Below, one piece after another: positions 8,285-18,390 of a DNA stretch of 64,000 bases. The notes beneath the pieces were generated by a model, which saw only the letters and a list, made by a program, of their open reading frames with translations, was not told the origin of the DNA and did not search any database. Position 1 is the stretch's first letter; every line of letters starts with the position of its first letter. Origin of the DNA: Flavobacterium aquaticum (GTDB lineage: Bacteria; Bacteroidota; Bacteroidia; Flavobacteriales; Flavobacteriaceae); assembly GCF_003259835.1 (NCBI RefSeq), contig NZ_QLMI01000002.1, positions 248,001 through 312,000 on the forward strand, in the 5' to 3' direction. A program made the position numbers and the translations under genes.

Positions 8285-10051
8285 TTAATGATGTAAAACT
8301 TCTTCTCCTTCTTTCATTGGTGTAACTTGAGTAACGAAGTCTTCATCGTGACCTGGTTTACTGTAATCATAAGGCCATCTGTGTACTTCAGGAATTTCTC
8401 CAGGCCAGTTTCCGTGAATGTGTTCCACTGGTGTAGTCCATTCTAAAGTATTCGATTTCCAAGGGTTTTGAGTTGCTTTCTTACCGTAGAAAATACTATA
8501 GAAGAAGTTCCAAAAGAATACAATTTGGAAAGCTGCTCCTACGATTGCAAACATGGTAATTAAAACGTTTACGTCTGCTAATTCATCAAATAATGGAAAA
8601 GCTGAGTTTGTATAATAACGTCTTGGTAAACCAGCCATTCCAATAAAGTGCATTGGGAAGAAAACTCCGTAAGCACAAATAGCAGTTACCCAGAAGTGAA
8701 CGTAACCTAAGTTTTTGTTCATCATTCTACCAAACATTTTAGGGAACCAGTGGTAAACACCAGCAAAGAATCCGTAAAGTGCAGAGATACCCATTACTAA
8801 GTGGAAGTGAGCTACTACGAAATATGTATCGTGAACGTTAATATCTAAAGTTGAATCTCCAAGAATAATACCTGTTAAACCTCCAGTGATGAAAGTAGAT
8901 ACTAATCCGATAGAGAATAACATTGCAGGATTTAATTGTAAGTTACCTTTCCAAAGTGTTGTAATGTAGTTGAACGCTTTTACAGCTGATGGAATTGCAA
9001 TTAATAATGTTGTAAAGGTAAATACCGAACCTAAGAAAGGATTCATACCTGAAATAAACATGTGGTGACCCCAAACAATAGTTGATAAGAATGCAATTGC
9101 TAAGATAGAAGCAATCATTGCACGGTAACCAAAAATTGGTTTTCTAGAGTTGGTAGCAATAATTTCAGAAGTAATACCTAAAGCTGGTAATAATACGATG
9201 TAAACTTCAGGGTGACCTAAGAACCAGAATAAGTGCTCGAATAATACTGGAGAACCTCCTTGGTAATGTAAAACTTCACCTTGAATGAAAATATCTGACA
9301 AGAAGAATGATGTTCCAAAACTTCTATCGAAAATTAATAATAAAGCCGCAGAGAATAATACTGGGAAAGATACAATACCAATAATAGCTGTTACGAAGAA
9401 AGCCCAAACTGTTAAAGGCAATCTTGTCATCGTCATACCTTTAGTTCTTAAGTTGATTACTGTAACTACATAGTTCAAAGATCCCATTAATGAAGATGCA
9501 ATGAAAATAGCCATAGAAGCCAACCATAAAGTCATACCTAAACCTGATCCAGGAATAGCTTGTGGTAAGGCACTTAATGGAGGATAAATTGTCCAACCTG
9601 CAGATGCTGGTCCTGATTCTACGAATAAAGAAGCAATCATAATAACACAAGAAATGAAGAACATCCAGAAAGAGAGCATGTTCATAAATCCTGAAGCCAT
9701 ATCACGTGCTCCAATTTGTAATGGAATTAACAAGTTACTAAATGTACCACTCAAACCAGCGGTAAGTACAAAGAATACCATGATTGTTCCGTGAATAGTT
9801 ACCAAAGCAAGGTAAATATCGTTACGCATTACTCCATCTGGTGCGAAATTATCTCCTAAGAATACTTTGAAAATTTCGAAAGATTCTTCAGGCCATGCAA
9901 TTTGCATACGGAAGAATAAAGATAAAACAACTCCAACAATACCCATCAATAAACCTGAAATAAGGTATTGCTTCGCTATCATTTTGTGATCCAAACTAAA
10001 AATATATTTAGTTATGAAAGTTTCTTTATGATGACCGTGATCGTGTGACAT
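8285..10051 (-). CDS. coxA: Cytochrome c oxidase subunit I
   Basis: This is the catalytic heme-copper subunit, reducing O2 to water and pumping protons in the cytoplasmic membrane. The 588 residues contain the expected ligands: HGTIMVFFVL (low-spin heme), GHPEVYIVLLP with the CuB His and crosslinked Tyr, GHHMFISGMNP (CuB) and HDTYFVVAHFHLVMG (hemes). About twelve membrane segments are evident. The N-terminus is His-rich (MSHDHGHHKE). It is the last gene of the supra-operon, 31 bp after coxB, and is followed by a strong terminator. Confidence 0.97.
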   Translation of the reverse strand: MSHDHGHHKETFITKYIFSLDHKMIAKQYLISGLLMGIVGVVLSLFFRMQIAWPEESFEIFKVFLGDNFAPDGVMRNDIYLALVTIHGTIMVFFVLTAGLSGTFSNLLIPLQIGARDMASGFMNMLSFWMFFISCVIMIASLFVESGPASAGWTIYPPLSALPQAIPGSGLGMTLWLASMAIFIASSLMGSLNYVVTVINLRTKGMTMTRLPLTVWAFFVTAIIGIVSFPVLFSAALLLIFDRSFGTSFFLSDIFIQGEVLHYQGGSPVLFEHLFWFLGHPEVYIVLLPALGITSEIIATNSRKPIFGYRAMIASILAIAFLSTIVWGHHMFISGMNPFLGSVFTFTTLLIAIPSAVKAFNYITTLWKGNLQLNPAMLFSIGLVSTFITGGLTGIILGDSTLDINVHDTYFVVAHFHLVMGISALYGFFAGVYHWFPKMFGRMMNKNLGYVHFWVTAICAYGVFFPMHFIGMAGLPRRYYTNSAFPLFDELADVNVLITMFAIVGAAFQIVFFWNFFYSIFYGKKATQNPWKSNTLEWTTPVEHIHGNWPGEIPEVHRWPYDYSKPGHDEDFVTQVTPMKEGEEVLHH

Positions 10052-10082
10052 ACTAATACTATTATATTTAATATAAAATAAC

Positions 10083-11243
10083 TTATTTAATAACTTGAGC
10101 TACAACTTTAGTTGAATCTACCGCTACTGCATTAGTAGCTTCGGCTGGAGCAACTGCAGGTGCAGGAGCATTAGCTTCTTTCCATTGTTGTGCTAATGTA
10201 GGCTTTTCTGTTAACCATTTTTTGAAATCAGCAGGTGTATCAACTACAATTTTCATTTGCATATTGTAGTGAGATGCACCACAAATTTTATTACATAATA
10301 ATAAATAATCAAATGTATAAGGGTCTAAAGCTACACCACCTTCAGCAACAATTTTCTTACTGTTTTTAGTTCTGATTTTGTTGATTTTATCAACTTTAGC
10401 CATTATAGCTTCATCAGATCTCATATCAGCAGTTGTAACTGTTGGAGTAAATGAAAACTGAGTAATCATACCAGGAACACAGTTCATTTGTGCTCTAAAA
10501 TGAGGCATATAAGCCGAGTGTAAAACGTCTTGAGAACGCATTTTAAAAATTACTCTTTTTCCTACTGGTAAATGTAATTCAGTAACTACTTTATCATCTT
10601 GAGCAGCTGGATCAGCTAAATCAACTCCTAAAGTGTTGATACCTTCAATTAATCTTACGTTTGCTTTACCTAATGTTTTATCATCACCAGCATAACGTGC
10701 TTCCCAACCAAATTGTTTTGCATATAATTCGATAACGATTGCATCTTGTTCATCTTCTTTGTCAACAAACATAATGTCGTTCCAAGTATATAAACCGTAC
10801 ATAATTAAACCTGCTAAAACGATAACTGGAATAATTGTCCAAATAGCTTCTAACTTGTTGTTATCTGCAAAGTATAATGCTTTTTGACCTTCTTTACCTC
10901 TATATTTGAAAGCAAAGTAGTGCAATAAGAACTGAGTAATAGTTTGTACGAAGAAAATCAACGCCATAGAAATAGCCATCAAATTATCTACGTCTTTACC
11001 ATGCTCAGAAGCAGGAGTACCTAATACTAAATCTCCCCAAGCATATAATGAATAAATAGTGAATACATAAATGAAACCTACAAAGGCAAACATTAAGTAA
11101 CCATTAACACTATTATCTTTGTCATTTGCAATTTCGTCATTGTCTGAAGAACCGCCAATTTGGGTTAAATCAAAAATTTTAGTTAATTGCCAAACTGCAA
11201 TACCGACTAGAACTAAAATTATAAATACCAAGAAACTTGTCAT
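10083..11243 (-). CDS. coxB: Cytochrome c oxidase subunit II
   Basis: Subunit II carries the CuA centre that accepts electrons. The 386-residue protein has several N-terminal membrane segments (about residues 2-20, 48-70, 90-115 and 133-153), more than the usual two. The periplasmic cupredoxin domain follows, with HSAYMPHFRAQMNCVPG and the CuA motif CNKICGASHYNMQM. There is no CxxCH motif, so no fused heme c. The C-terminus is a low-complexity Ala/Pro/Val tail. It lies between actF and coxA with short gaps, consistent with the ACIII-oxidase supercomplex known from Flavobacterium johnsoniae. Confidence 0.95.
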   Translation of the reverse strand: MTSFLVFIILVLVGIAVWQLTKIFDLTQIGGSSDNDEIANDKDNSVNGYLMFAFVGFIYVFTIYSLYAWGDLVLGTPASEHGKDVDNLMAISMALIFFVQTITQFLLHYFAFKYRGKEGQKALYFADNNKLEAIWTIIPVIVLAGLIMYGLYTWNDIMFVDKEDEQDAIVIELYAKQFGWEARYAGDDKTLGKANVRLIEGINTLGVDLADPAAQDDKVVTELHLPVGKRVIFKMRSQDVLHSAYMPHFRAQMNCVPGMITQFSFTPTVTTADMRSDEAIMAKVDKINKIRTKNSKKIVAEGGVALDPYTFDYLLLCNKICGASHYNMQMKIVVDTPADFKKWLTEKPTLAQQWKEANAPAPAVAPAEATNAVAVDSTKVVAQVIK

Positions 11244-11262
11244 TTTTATTTCTTTTTAACTA

Positions 11263-12786
11263 TTAATAATGAAAATGTTTACTTTCCTCAATTAAAGGAT
11301 TTCCTTTTGGAACTAATGGAGCCTTAGTTAAAGCTGTAAATACAACGAAGATAAATAAACCTAAGAAGAACATTAAAGCTCCAATTTCAGGAATACCAAT
11401 AAACCATTGATCACCAACTGTTGCAGGCATAATCATATTGAAGAAATCAATATAATGTCCAAATAATATTACAATACCTGCCATAACTACAATCCAAGTT
11501 AAACGTTTGAAATCTGTATTGATTAAGATTAACAATGGGAAAATGAAGTTTAAAGCTAACATTCCGAAGAAAGGTAATTTGTAGTGTTCGATACGAGTTA
11601 CGAAATAAGTAACCTCTTCTGGGATATTTGAATACCAAATCAACATGAATTGAGAGAACCATAAGTATGTCCAGAAAATACTGATACCAAACATAAATTT
11701 AGCTAAATCGTGAATGTGACTTGTATTTACATGCTCTAAATATCCTTTAGATTTTAAGTATAAAGTGATCATTGCAATAACAGTAATTCCGCTTACGAAG
11801 AAACTTGCAAATACATACCATCCAAATAAAGTACTGTACCAGTGAGGGTCAACAGACATAATCCAATCCCAAGACATGATAGACTCAGAAACGATGAAGA
11901 ATACTAAGAAGAAAGCAGCTAATTTGAAATTTCTCTTGTAAGGTGCATTATCTTCAGCGCTATCTTGAGCGATAGAATTTTTCACAAATTTGAAACGAAC
12001 GTAATTCCAAACAATTAAAATGATAGCAGCAGTTCCTAAGAATCTTCCAACACTTAACCATCCTTTTTTAAGGAAAATTAATTTATCAAATTTAACCGAT
12101 TCAGGGTTAACAACTTCTGGATCCATCCATACAAATAAATGATTCCAGTGCATTCCTGCAGCAACTAATAATACGAAGAAAATAATAGAACCAGGTAATA
12201 AATACGCAGTAATACCTTCCATTACTCTAAATAAAATTGGAGACCAACCTGCTTGAGCCGCATATTGAATTGCATAAAATGCTAAAACTCCAACTGAAAT
12301 TAACATAAAGAAGATACAAGCCACGTACAAAGCAGCCCATGGCTTGTTTTGTAATTGGTGTAATACATGTTCTAAATGTGCTTTATGGTCATCGTGAGAA
12401 TGAGCGTCTGCTTTAGTGTGAGCATCATGATTGTCTGCATGCGCTGGAGCTTCTGCAACAGCTACAACAGCAGCAGTATCTACAGCATGTGCAGTAGAAT
12501 CAACTGTAGTGGTGTGAGCTTCTGCATGTGTTGAATCTGCTACATGAGCAACAGCAGCTTTTACTGTATCTGCTACAACATGAGCATCTTCAGCATGTGG
12601 AGCAACTTTCTCTACATGAGCAGCTTCATGATCATGATGACTATCTGCTAATAATTTTTCTACATCCTCAATCGTTTTAGGAGCTGCCATGAAACCAATT
12701 CCAATACCAATTGCACCTAAAATCATTAGGACGAATGAAAAAGTTTTTAATTTACTTGAAAACGTGTACATATCTATTATTTTCAA
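11263..12786 (-). CDS. actF: Alternative complex III subunit ActF (NrfD-related quinol:cytochrome c oxidoreductase membrane subunit)
   Basis: ActF is one of the two large membrane subunits of alternative complex III and is paralogous to ActC. The 507-residue protein has one N-terminal membrane segment, a long polar insert (about residues 45-145), and about ten further hydrophobic segments with family text such as MSWDWIMSVDPHWYSTLFGWY. The insert is exceptionally rich in His, Ala, Asp and Thr, with roughly nineteen His in about 95 residues. It looks like a flexible, possibly metal-binding segment. The gene is 19 bp from coxB and 12 bp from actE. Confidence 0.93.
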   Translation of the reverse strand: MKIIDMYTFSSKLKTFSFVLMILGAIGIGIGFMAAPKTIEDVEKLLADSHHDHEAAHVEKVAPHAEDAHVVADTVKAAVAHVADSTHAEAHTTTVDSTAHAVDTAAVVAVAEAPAHADNHDAHTKADAHSHDDHKAHLEHVLHQLQNKPWAALYVACIFFMLISVGVLAFYAIQYAAQAGWSPILFRVMEGITAYLLPGSIIFFVLLVAAGMHWNHLFVWMDPEVVNPESVKFDKLIFLKKGWLSVGRFLGTAAIILIVWNYVRFKFVKNSIAQDSAEDNAPYKRNFKLAAFFLVFFIVSESIMSWDWIMSVDPHWYSTLFGWYVFASFFVSGITVIAMITLYLKSKGYLEHVNTSHIHDLAKFMFGISIFWTYLWFSQFMLIWYSNIPEEVTYFVTRIEHYKLPFFGMLALNFIFPLLILINTDFKRLTWIVVMAGIVILFGHYIDFFNMIMPATVGDQWFIGIPEIGALMFFLGLFIFVVFTALTKAPLVPKGNPLIEESKHFHY

Positions 12787-12798
12787 AAAGTTTTACTA

Positions 12799-13344
12799 TT
12801 ATAATCCAGCTTTTAATTTTAAAACGTAGTCTGCAACTACCCAACGTTCTTCTTGAGACAATTGGTTAGCATGAGAACCCATAGAGTTTAATCCATAAGT
12901 AACTACGTGAAAAATACTTCCGTCTGTAATTTCTCTATCTTTATAACTTGGTACTCCAAGGAATTTTTCTTTAACTACTAAGTTTCCTTTTCCATCACCT
13001 TTATCACCGTGGCAAATTGCACAATAAACAGTGTATAATTCTTTAGCTTTATCAGGGTTGATAGCTGTAGAATCTAATGGAGATTTTAAAGTTGCTTTAG
13101 CTAAAGCATAACCTTCTGGTGTATTTGGAATATCGTAAGGTACAAAACCTCTTTTAATTGATCCCTTAGCAGGTATTTGAGCTTCTACTCCACCTTTAAA
13201 CACATCATGCTCTGAATATGTTTCATAAGAAACCGCTTCATACATATTTGGGAAAAACTGATAGTTAGGTTTTGCTTTATCGAAACATGAAGTTGCCATG
13301 AAAGACAAACCTACTACTGCTACTATTTTATATAAACTTTTCAT
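12799..13344 (-). CDS. actE: Alternative complex III monoheme cytochrome c subunit ActE
   Basis: This is a 181-residue lipoprotein cytochrome. The signal peptide ends in a lipobox (FMATSC), and the single heme motif CAICH lies in ELYTVYCAICHGDKGDGKGN, with a likely axial Met in the NSMGSH stretch. In characterised ACIII the ActE heme extends the chain from the ActA hemes toward the oxidase. It lies in the middle of the act cluster, 9 bp after actD. Confidence 0.94.
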   Translation of the reverse strand: MKSLYKIVAVVGLSFMATSCFDKAKPNYQFFPNMYEAVSYETYSEHDVFKGGVEAQIPAKGSIKRGFVPYDIPNTPEGYALAKATLKSPLDSTAINPDKAKELYTVYCAICHGDKGDGKGNLVVKEKFLGVPSYKDREITDGSIFHVVTYGLNSMGSHANQLSQEERWVVADYVLKLKAGL

Positions 13345-13353
13345 AACTATCTA

Positions 13354-13878
13354 TTAATGCTTTTCTACAACTTTAACTTCAACTGCTCCAGTATTTGTAA
13401 AGAAAGAAACTAATTCTTCTTCGTTACCGTGAATTCCAACTTCCATTAAGAAATGGTCATCTGTAGTTCTTACATCTGGATTCTCAGCTTGTTTAAAAGG
13501 CCATAATTTACTTCTCATATAAAAGGTAATAACCATTAAGTGAGCTGCAAAGAAAACGGTTCCTTCAAACATAATAGGCACAAATGCAGGCATATTATCA
13601 ATATAACTAAAACTTGGTTTACCTCCAATATCTTGAGGCCAATCTTGAATCATGATATAATTCATCAAGGCAGTGTAAATTGAAAGTCCAATTAATCCAT
13701 AAATAAATGCACAGATAGCAATTCGTGTTGGAGCTAACCCCATGGCTTTGTCCAATCCGTGAACTGGAAAAGGTGTATAAATTTCTTCGATATGATGATG
13801 AGCTGCTCTTGTTTGTTTAACAGCATCCATTAAAACATCATCATCATTATATATAGCGTGTATTACTTTATTACTCAT
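13354..13878 (-). CDS. actD: Alternative complex III subunit ActD (DUF3341)
   Basis: The 174-residue protein matches the DUF3341/ActD family: a cytoplasmic N-terminal region with the text EIYTPFPVHGLDKAMG, two membrane segments (about residues 55-78 and 98-120), and a polar C-terminus. It is a structural subunit without cofactors. It is 4 bp downstream of actC. Confidence 0.95.
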   Translation of the reverse strand: MSNKVIHAIYNDDDVLMDAVKQTRAAHHHIEEIYTPFPVHGLDKAMGLAPTRIAICAFIYGLIGLSIYTALMNYIMIQDWPQDIGGKPSFSYIDNMPAFVPIMFEGTVFFAAHLMVITFYMRSKLWPFKQAENPDVRTTDDHFLMEVGIHGNEEELVSFFTNTGAVEVKVVEKH

Positions 13879-13882
13879 GATA

Positions 13883-15292
13883 TTAATGATTATCTGAATG
13901 ATTATGATCGTGTTGTTCTCTTTCTGCCTTGTAGTTATCTCCAGAAGATTTTAAGATTGTCTTAACCTCTGCTTGAGCAATTACAGGGAAACTTCTAGAA
14001 TATAATAAGAATAATACGAAGAAGAATCCGATAGTTCCAATATAGATACCAGCATCAACAAAAGTTGGTTGGAACATAGTCCATGAAGATGGTAAATAAT
14101 CTCTGTGTAATGAAGTTACGATAATTACGAAACGTTCAAACCACATTCCTACGTTTACTACGATAGAAATAATGAATGACGCCATAATATTAGTTCTAAT
14201 TTTCTTAGACCACATAACTTGTGGAGAAATTACGTTACAAGTCATCATTAACCAGTATGACCACCAGTAAGGACCAGTTGCTCTGTTTAAGAATGCATAT
14301 TGTTCATACTCAACTCCAGAATACCAAGCTACGAATAACTCCGTAATATAAGCACAACCTACGATAGAACCTGTAATCATAATTACGATGTTCATTAACT
14401 CAATATGTTGTACAGTGATATAATCTTCTAAGTTAGACACTTTTCTCATGATGATAAGAAGTGTATTTACCATTGCAAATCCTGAGAAAATCGCTCCAGC
14501 AACGAAGTATGGAGGTAAGATTGTTGTATGCCATCCTGGAATTACAGAAGTAGCAAAGTCAAAGGATACAATAGTGTGTACAGAAAGTACAAGTGGAGTT
14601 GCTAAACCAGCTAATACAAGAGAAACCTCTTCAAAACGTTGCCAATCTTTAGCTCTACCAGACCATCCAAAAGAAAGGATAGAATATACTCTTTTTGTAA
14701 AAGGAGTTACTGCTCTATCACGTAGCATAGCAAAGTCAGGTAATAAACCAGTCCACCAGAAAACTAATGATACTGATAAATAGGTAGAAATTGCGAATAC
14801 GTCCCATAATAATGGTGAGTTAAAGTTAACCCATAATGATCCGAATTGATTTGGAATTGGTAATACCCAGTAACCTAACCATGGGCGACCCATGTGAATG
14901 ATTGGGAATAAACCTGCTTGCATTACTGAGAAAATCGTCATTGCTTCTGCAGAACGGTTAATAGCCATTCTCCATTTTTGACGGAATAATAATAATACGG
15001 CAGAGATAAGAGTTCCGGCGTGACCGATACCTACCCACCAAACGAAATTGGTGATATCCCAAGCCCAACCTACTGTTTTATTTAATCCCCATGTTCCAAT
15101 ACCAGTGGTAACGGTATAAATCATACAACCTAATCCCCATAGGAAAGCGGCTAATGCGATTGAAAATACTGTCCACCATTGTTTGTTTGCTCTACCTTCT
15201 ACAGGTCTAGCCACATCTACCGTTACATCGTGGTAAGATTTACTTCCTACTACTAAAGGTTTTCTAATGGGTGCTTCGTAATGAGACGACAT
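13883..15292 (-). CDS. actC: Alternative complex III subunit ActC (NrfD-like quinol-binding membrane subunit)
   Basis: ActC is the NrfD-type integral membrane subunit that forms the quinol site next to ActB. The 469 residues show about ten hydrophobic segments and family text WWVGIGHAGTLISAVLLLFRQKWR and FPIIHMGRPWLGYWVLPIPN. The C-terminus is His-rich. It follows actB by 30 bp and is tightly linked to actD. Confidence 0.95.
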   Translation of the reverse strand: MSSHYEAPIRKPLVVGSKSYHDVTVDVARPVEGRANKQWWTVFSIALAAFLWGLGCMIYTVTTGIGTWGLNKTVGWAWDITNFVWWVGIGHAGTLISAVLLLFRQKWRMAINRSAEAMTIFSVMQAGLFPIIHMGRPWLGYWVLPIPNQFGSLWVNFNSPLLWDVFAISTYLSVSLVFWWTGLLPDFAMLRDRAVTPFTKRVYSILSFGWSGRAKDWQRFEEVSLVLAGLATPLVLSVHTIVSFDFATSVIPGWHTTILPPYFVAGAIFSGFAMVNTLLIIMRKVSNLEDYITVQHIELMNIVIMITGSIVGCAYITELFVAWYSGVEYEQYAFLNRATGPYWWSYWLMMTCNVISPQVMWSKKIRTNIMASFIISIVVNVGMWFERFVIIVTSLHRDYLPSSWTMFQPTFVDAGIYIGTIGFFFVLFLLYSRSFPVIAQAEVKTILKSSGDNYKAEREQHDHNHSDNH

Positions 15293-15322
15293 AATCCTTT
15301 ATATTGTTTCTTTAATTAATAC

Positions 15323-18300
15323 TTATTTATCGTTTCTAACTTTCACGTGGTACATCACGTTTGGTTTTGTTCCGATGTGCTCTAATAAATGATACATTCT
15401 GTCAGATTCAACTAATTTAGCAACATCTGATTCTGAATCATTGATATCTCCAAATTTCATAGCACCACTTGAACAAGCTGCAGAACAAGCTGTTTGGAAT
15501 TCATCCTTACCTACTGCTCTACCTTCACGTTTTGCTTTTAATTTAACCGCTTGAGTCATTTGGATACACATTGAACATTTTTCCATAACTCCACGAGAAC
15601 GTACATTTACATCTGGATTGATAACCATACGACCTAAATCATCATTCATATGATAATCAAACTCGCTGTTTTTGTTATATAAGAACCAGTTGAAACGTCT
15701 TACTTTGTATGGACAGTTGTTAGCACAGTAACGAGTACCAACACATCTGTTGTATGCCATGTGGTTTTGACCTTCTCTACCATGTGATGTTGCAGCTACT
15801 GGACATACTGTCTCACAAGGAGCGTGATTACAGTGCTGACACATTACAGGTTGGAAAGCTATTTGAGGATTTTCTGAAGGATCTTCCATACTTGAGAAAG
15901 TATCGATAGAATTCATTAATCCAGCAGCAGATTCTTTTAATTCAATATCACCTGCAAAAGTCTCTTTAGAAGAATAATATCTGTCGATACGTAACCAGTG
16001 CATATCTCTACTTCTTCTAACTTCAGCTTTACCTACAACTGGTACGTTATTCTCAGCGTGACATGCAATAACACATGCTCCACATCCTGTACAAGCGTTT
16101 AAGTCAATAGATAAGTTAAAGTGGTGTCCAACACTTCTGTCAAAAGAATCCCATAAGTCAACTTCTGTAGCAGCTGTTGGTTTGTGATCTAATGACACCA
16201 TTGGAACTGGATTCCAAACTTTAGCGTCTTTAGTATTGAAAACTTCTAATGTAGTTTCTTTGATAATATCACCTCTACCCATTAATGTTTTTTGCAACTG
16301 AACACAAGCAAATTCATGCTCTCCATCAGCAACAGTAATAGTAGCAGATTGATTTGAGTTTAAGTTAGCGTATAAAGCATAAGCATTAACACCTACTTGC
16401 ATCTCTTCTTTTAATCCTAATTTTTTACCATATCCAAAAGCTAAACCTAAAGTTCCTTTTGCTTGACCTGGTTGAATAATAACTGGTACATTTTCTAAAG
16501 TAGCATTTCCTACTTTAATAGTTGCATAACTTCCGTTTAAACCTCCGTTAGCTACATTCCAGTTTTTGAATCCATTTGCTTCAGCATCTGCTTTAGACAT
16601 AGTTACGTAGTTATCCCAAGATACTCTTGTAATAGGATCTGGGAATTCTTGTAACCAAGGATTGTTTGCTTGTTGCCCATCTCCCATTCCAACTTTAGAA
16701 TATAATACTAAATCGAAATTAGAAGATTTTGCTTGCGCTAAAGCTGAAGCTGCAGAAGCATAATCAGCAGAAGCTGCAGTTAATGGACTTGCTACAGAAG
16801 CAACAAAACCATCATGAACTGCTTGATTCCAAGATTTTCCAGCTAAAGAAGTAGCAGAAAAAGATTTTAAGAAATCATAATAAGCAACTGTATTATCTGT
16901 CCAAGTTAACAAAGCGTCTTGGAACTGTTTTGTATTGAATAAAGGACGAATCGTTGGTTGCATGATGCTGTAATTACCTCTAGTAATTGTAACATCACCC
17001 CAAGACTCTAAATAATGTGGAGCCGCAGCAGCAATTGTAGTCAAAGTTGAAGTTTCATCTTCTTTCATTGAGAAAGCAACAGAAAGTTTAACTGATTTTA
17101 AAGCTGCAGCGAAATCTTTAGAATTTGCTAAAGTGTAAGCCGGATTAACTCCGTTCATAATTAACGTATGAACTTTTCCAGCTTTCATATCTGCTACTAA
17201 TTGAGCAACCGCTTTCGCATCACCTTTTCTTGTAAGGATAGCGTCAGAAGGATTAAAAGCTGCAGATTGCAATGCGTTGTTAATAGCTAAAACTACTAAT
17301 TGTGCATTTACATCATCTAAACCAGTAACAACAACTCCTTTGCTTTTAGCATCGTTAAGTTGTTTAGCCGCTTTAGCAATTTGAGCATTTTTAGGTTGAG
17401 CACCACTTACAACAGCATAATATAAATCTGCTAAAGCTTGTTTTTGTTGCGCAACTGTCATTGGAATTCTAACATCTGCATTAGCACCTGCTAAAGACAT
17501 ATTAGATTCAATTTGAATATGTTTAGACATCATTCCGTTTTTAGGAATACGACCTTGAGCATATCCTGCATCAAAACCTCCTCCTTGCCAATCTCCTAAG
17601 AAATCTGCACCAACAGAAACGATAACGTCTGCTTTTGAAAAATCATAATTAGCTAAAGCTCTTACACCGTAAACTGCTTGAAAAGCATCTAAAGCGTTTG
17701 ATTCAGAAACTGCATCATAAACAACATGTTTCGTTGTTGGATATTTAGCAACCAAAGAAGCAATTAAAGCATCAGTTGAAGGACTTGCCATAGTGTTTGT
17801 TAACACCACTACATTTCCACCTTTTGCTTTAGCATCTTCTAAACTAGCTTTAACTTTAGTGTTTACGTCAGCCCAAGTTGCATCTTTACCAGCAATTTTA
17901 GGTTGTTTTAAACGTAAACTATCATATAATGAAAGAACAGAAGCGTGAACTCTTGCATTTGCTCCAGTTTTTGCTCCTTCTAAATTATTGTTCTCTACTT
18001 TAATAGGACGACCCTCACGAGTTTTGATTAAAATATTAGCAAAATCAAAACCATCAGCCATTGTTGTTGCATAATAATCAGCAACACCAGGAATAATTTC
18101 TTCTGGTTGAACTACGTAAGGAATTGACTTTACAACAGGACCTTCACAAGCCGCTAATGAAGCTGCAGCAGTGCTAAATCCAACATATTTTAAAAAGTCA
18201 CGACGAGTAGTTGACGAAGCAGATAAAGATTCTTTATCTCCTAAGAATTGGTCAACCGGAATTGGTTCCACAAACTCGTTGTTTCTTAGCGTCTCAACAA

Positions 18301-18358
18301 TAGAGCTATTTTCGTTTAGCTCTTCAACACTTTTCCAGTATTTTTTGTTTGATGCCAT
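15323..18358 (-). CDS. actB: Alternative complex III iron-sulfur subunit ActB (molybdopterin-oxidoreductase-like, Tat signal)
   Basis: ActB combines a molybdopterin-oxidoreductase fold that lacks the cofactor (about residues 80-740) with a C-terminal four-cluster ferredoxin domain. The N-terminal region carries a Tat-type RRDFLKYVGF motif near residue 53, then a hydrophobic stretch and LAACEG, a possible lipobox. The cluster region has CTGCGACVIACHAENN, CQHCNHAPCETVCPVAA, CVGTRYCANNCPYKVRRFN and CSMCIQM. At 1,011 residues it is of normal size. It lies between actA and actC in the operon. Confidence 0.96.
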   Translation of the reverse strand: MASNKKYWKSVEELNENSSIVETLRNNEFVEPIPVDQFLGDKESLSASSTTRRDFLKYVGFSTAAASLAACEGPVVKSIPYVVQPEEIIPGVADYYATTMADGFDFANILIKTREGRPIKVENNNLEGAKTGANARVHASVLSLYDSLRLKQPKIAGKDATWADVNTKVKASLEDAKAKGGNVVVLTNTMASPSTDALIASLVAKYPTTKHVVYDAVSESNALDAFQAVYGVRALANYDFSKADVIVSVGADFLGDWQGGGFDAGYAQGRIPKNGMMSKHIQIESNMSLAGANADVRIPMTVAQQKQALADLYYAVVSGAQPKNAQIAKAAKQLNDAKSKGVVVTGLDDVNAQLVVLAINNALQSAAFNPSDAILTRKGDAKAVAQLVADMKAGKVHTLIMNGVNPAYTLANSKDFAAALKSVKLSVAFSMKEDETSTLTTIAAAAPHYLESWGDVTITRGNYSIMQPTIRPLFNTKQFQDALLTWTDNTVAYYDFLKSFSATSLAGKSWNQAVHDGFVASVASPLTAASADYASAASALAQAKSSNFDLVLYSKVGMGDGQQANNPWLQEFPDPITRVSWDNYVTMSKADAEANGFKNWNVANGGLNGSYATIKVGNATLENVPVIIQPGQAKGTLGLAFGYGKKLGLKEEMQVGVNAYALYANLNSNQSATITVADGEHEFACVQLQKTLMGRGDIIKETTLEVFNTKDAKVWNPVPMVSLDHKPTAATEVDLWDSFDRSVGHHFNLSIDLNACTGCGACVIACHAENNVPVVGKAEVRRSRDMHWLRIDRYYSSKETFAGDIELKESAAGLMNSIDTFSSMEDPSENPQIAFQPVMCQHCNHAPCETVCPVAATSHGREGQNHMAYNRCVGTRYCANNCPYKVRRFNWFLYNKNSEFDYHMNDDLGRMVINPDVNVRSRGVMEKCSMCIQMTQAVKLKAKREGRAVGKDEFQTACSAACSSGAMKFGDINDSESDVAKLVESDRMYHLLEHIGTKPNVMYHVKVRNDK

Positions 18359-18390
18359 TGTATAGTATATTAGCTTCTTAAATTATTTTA

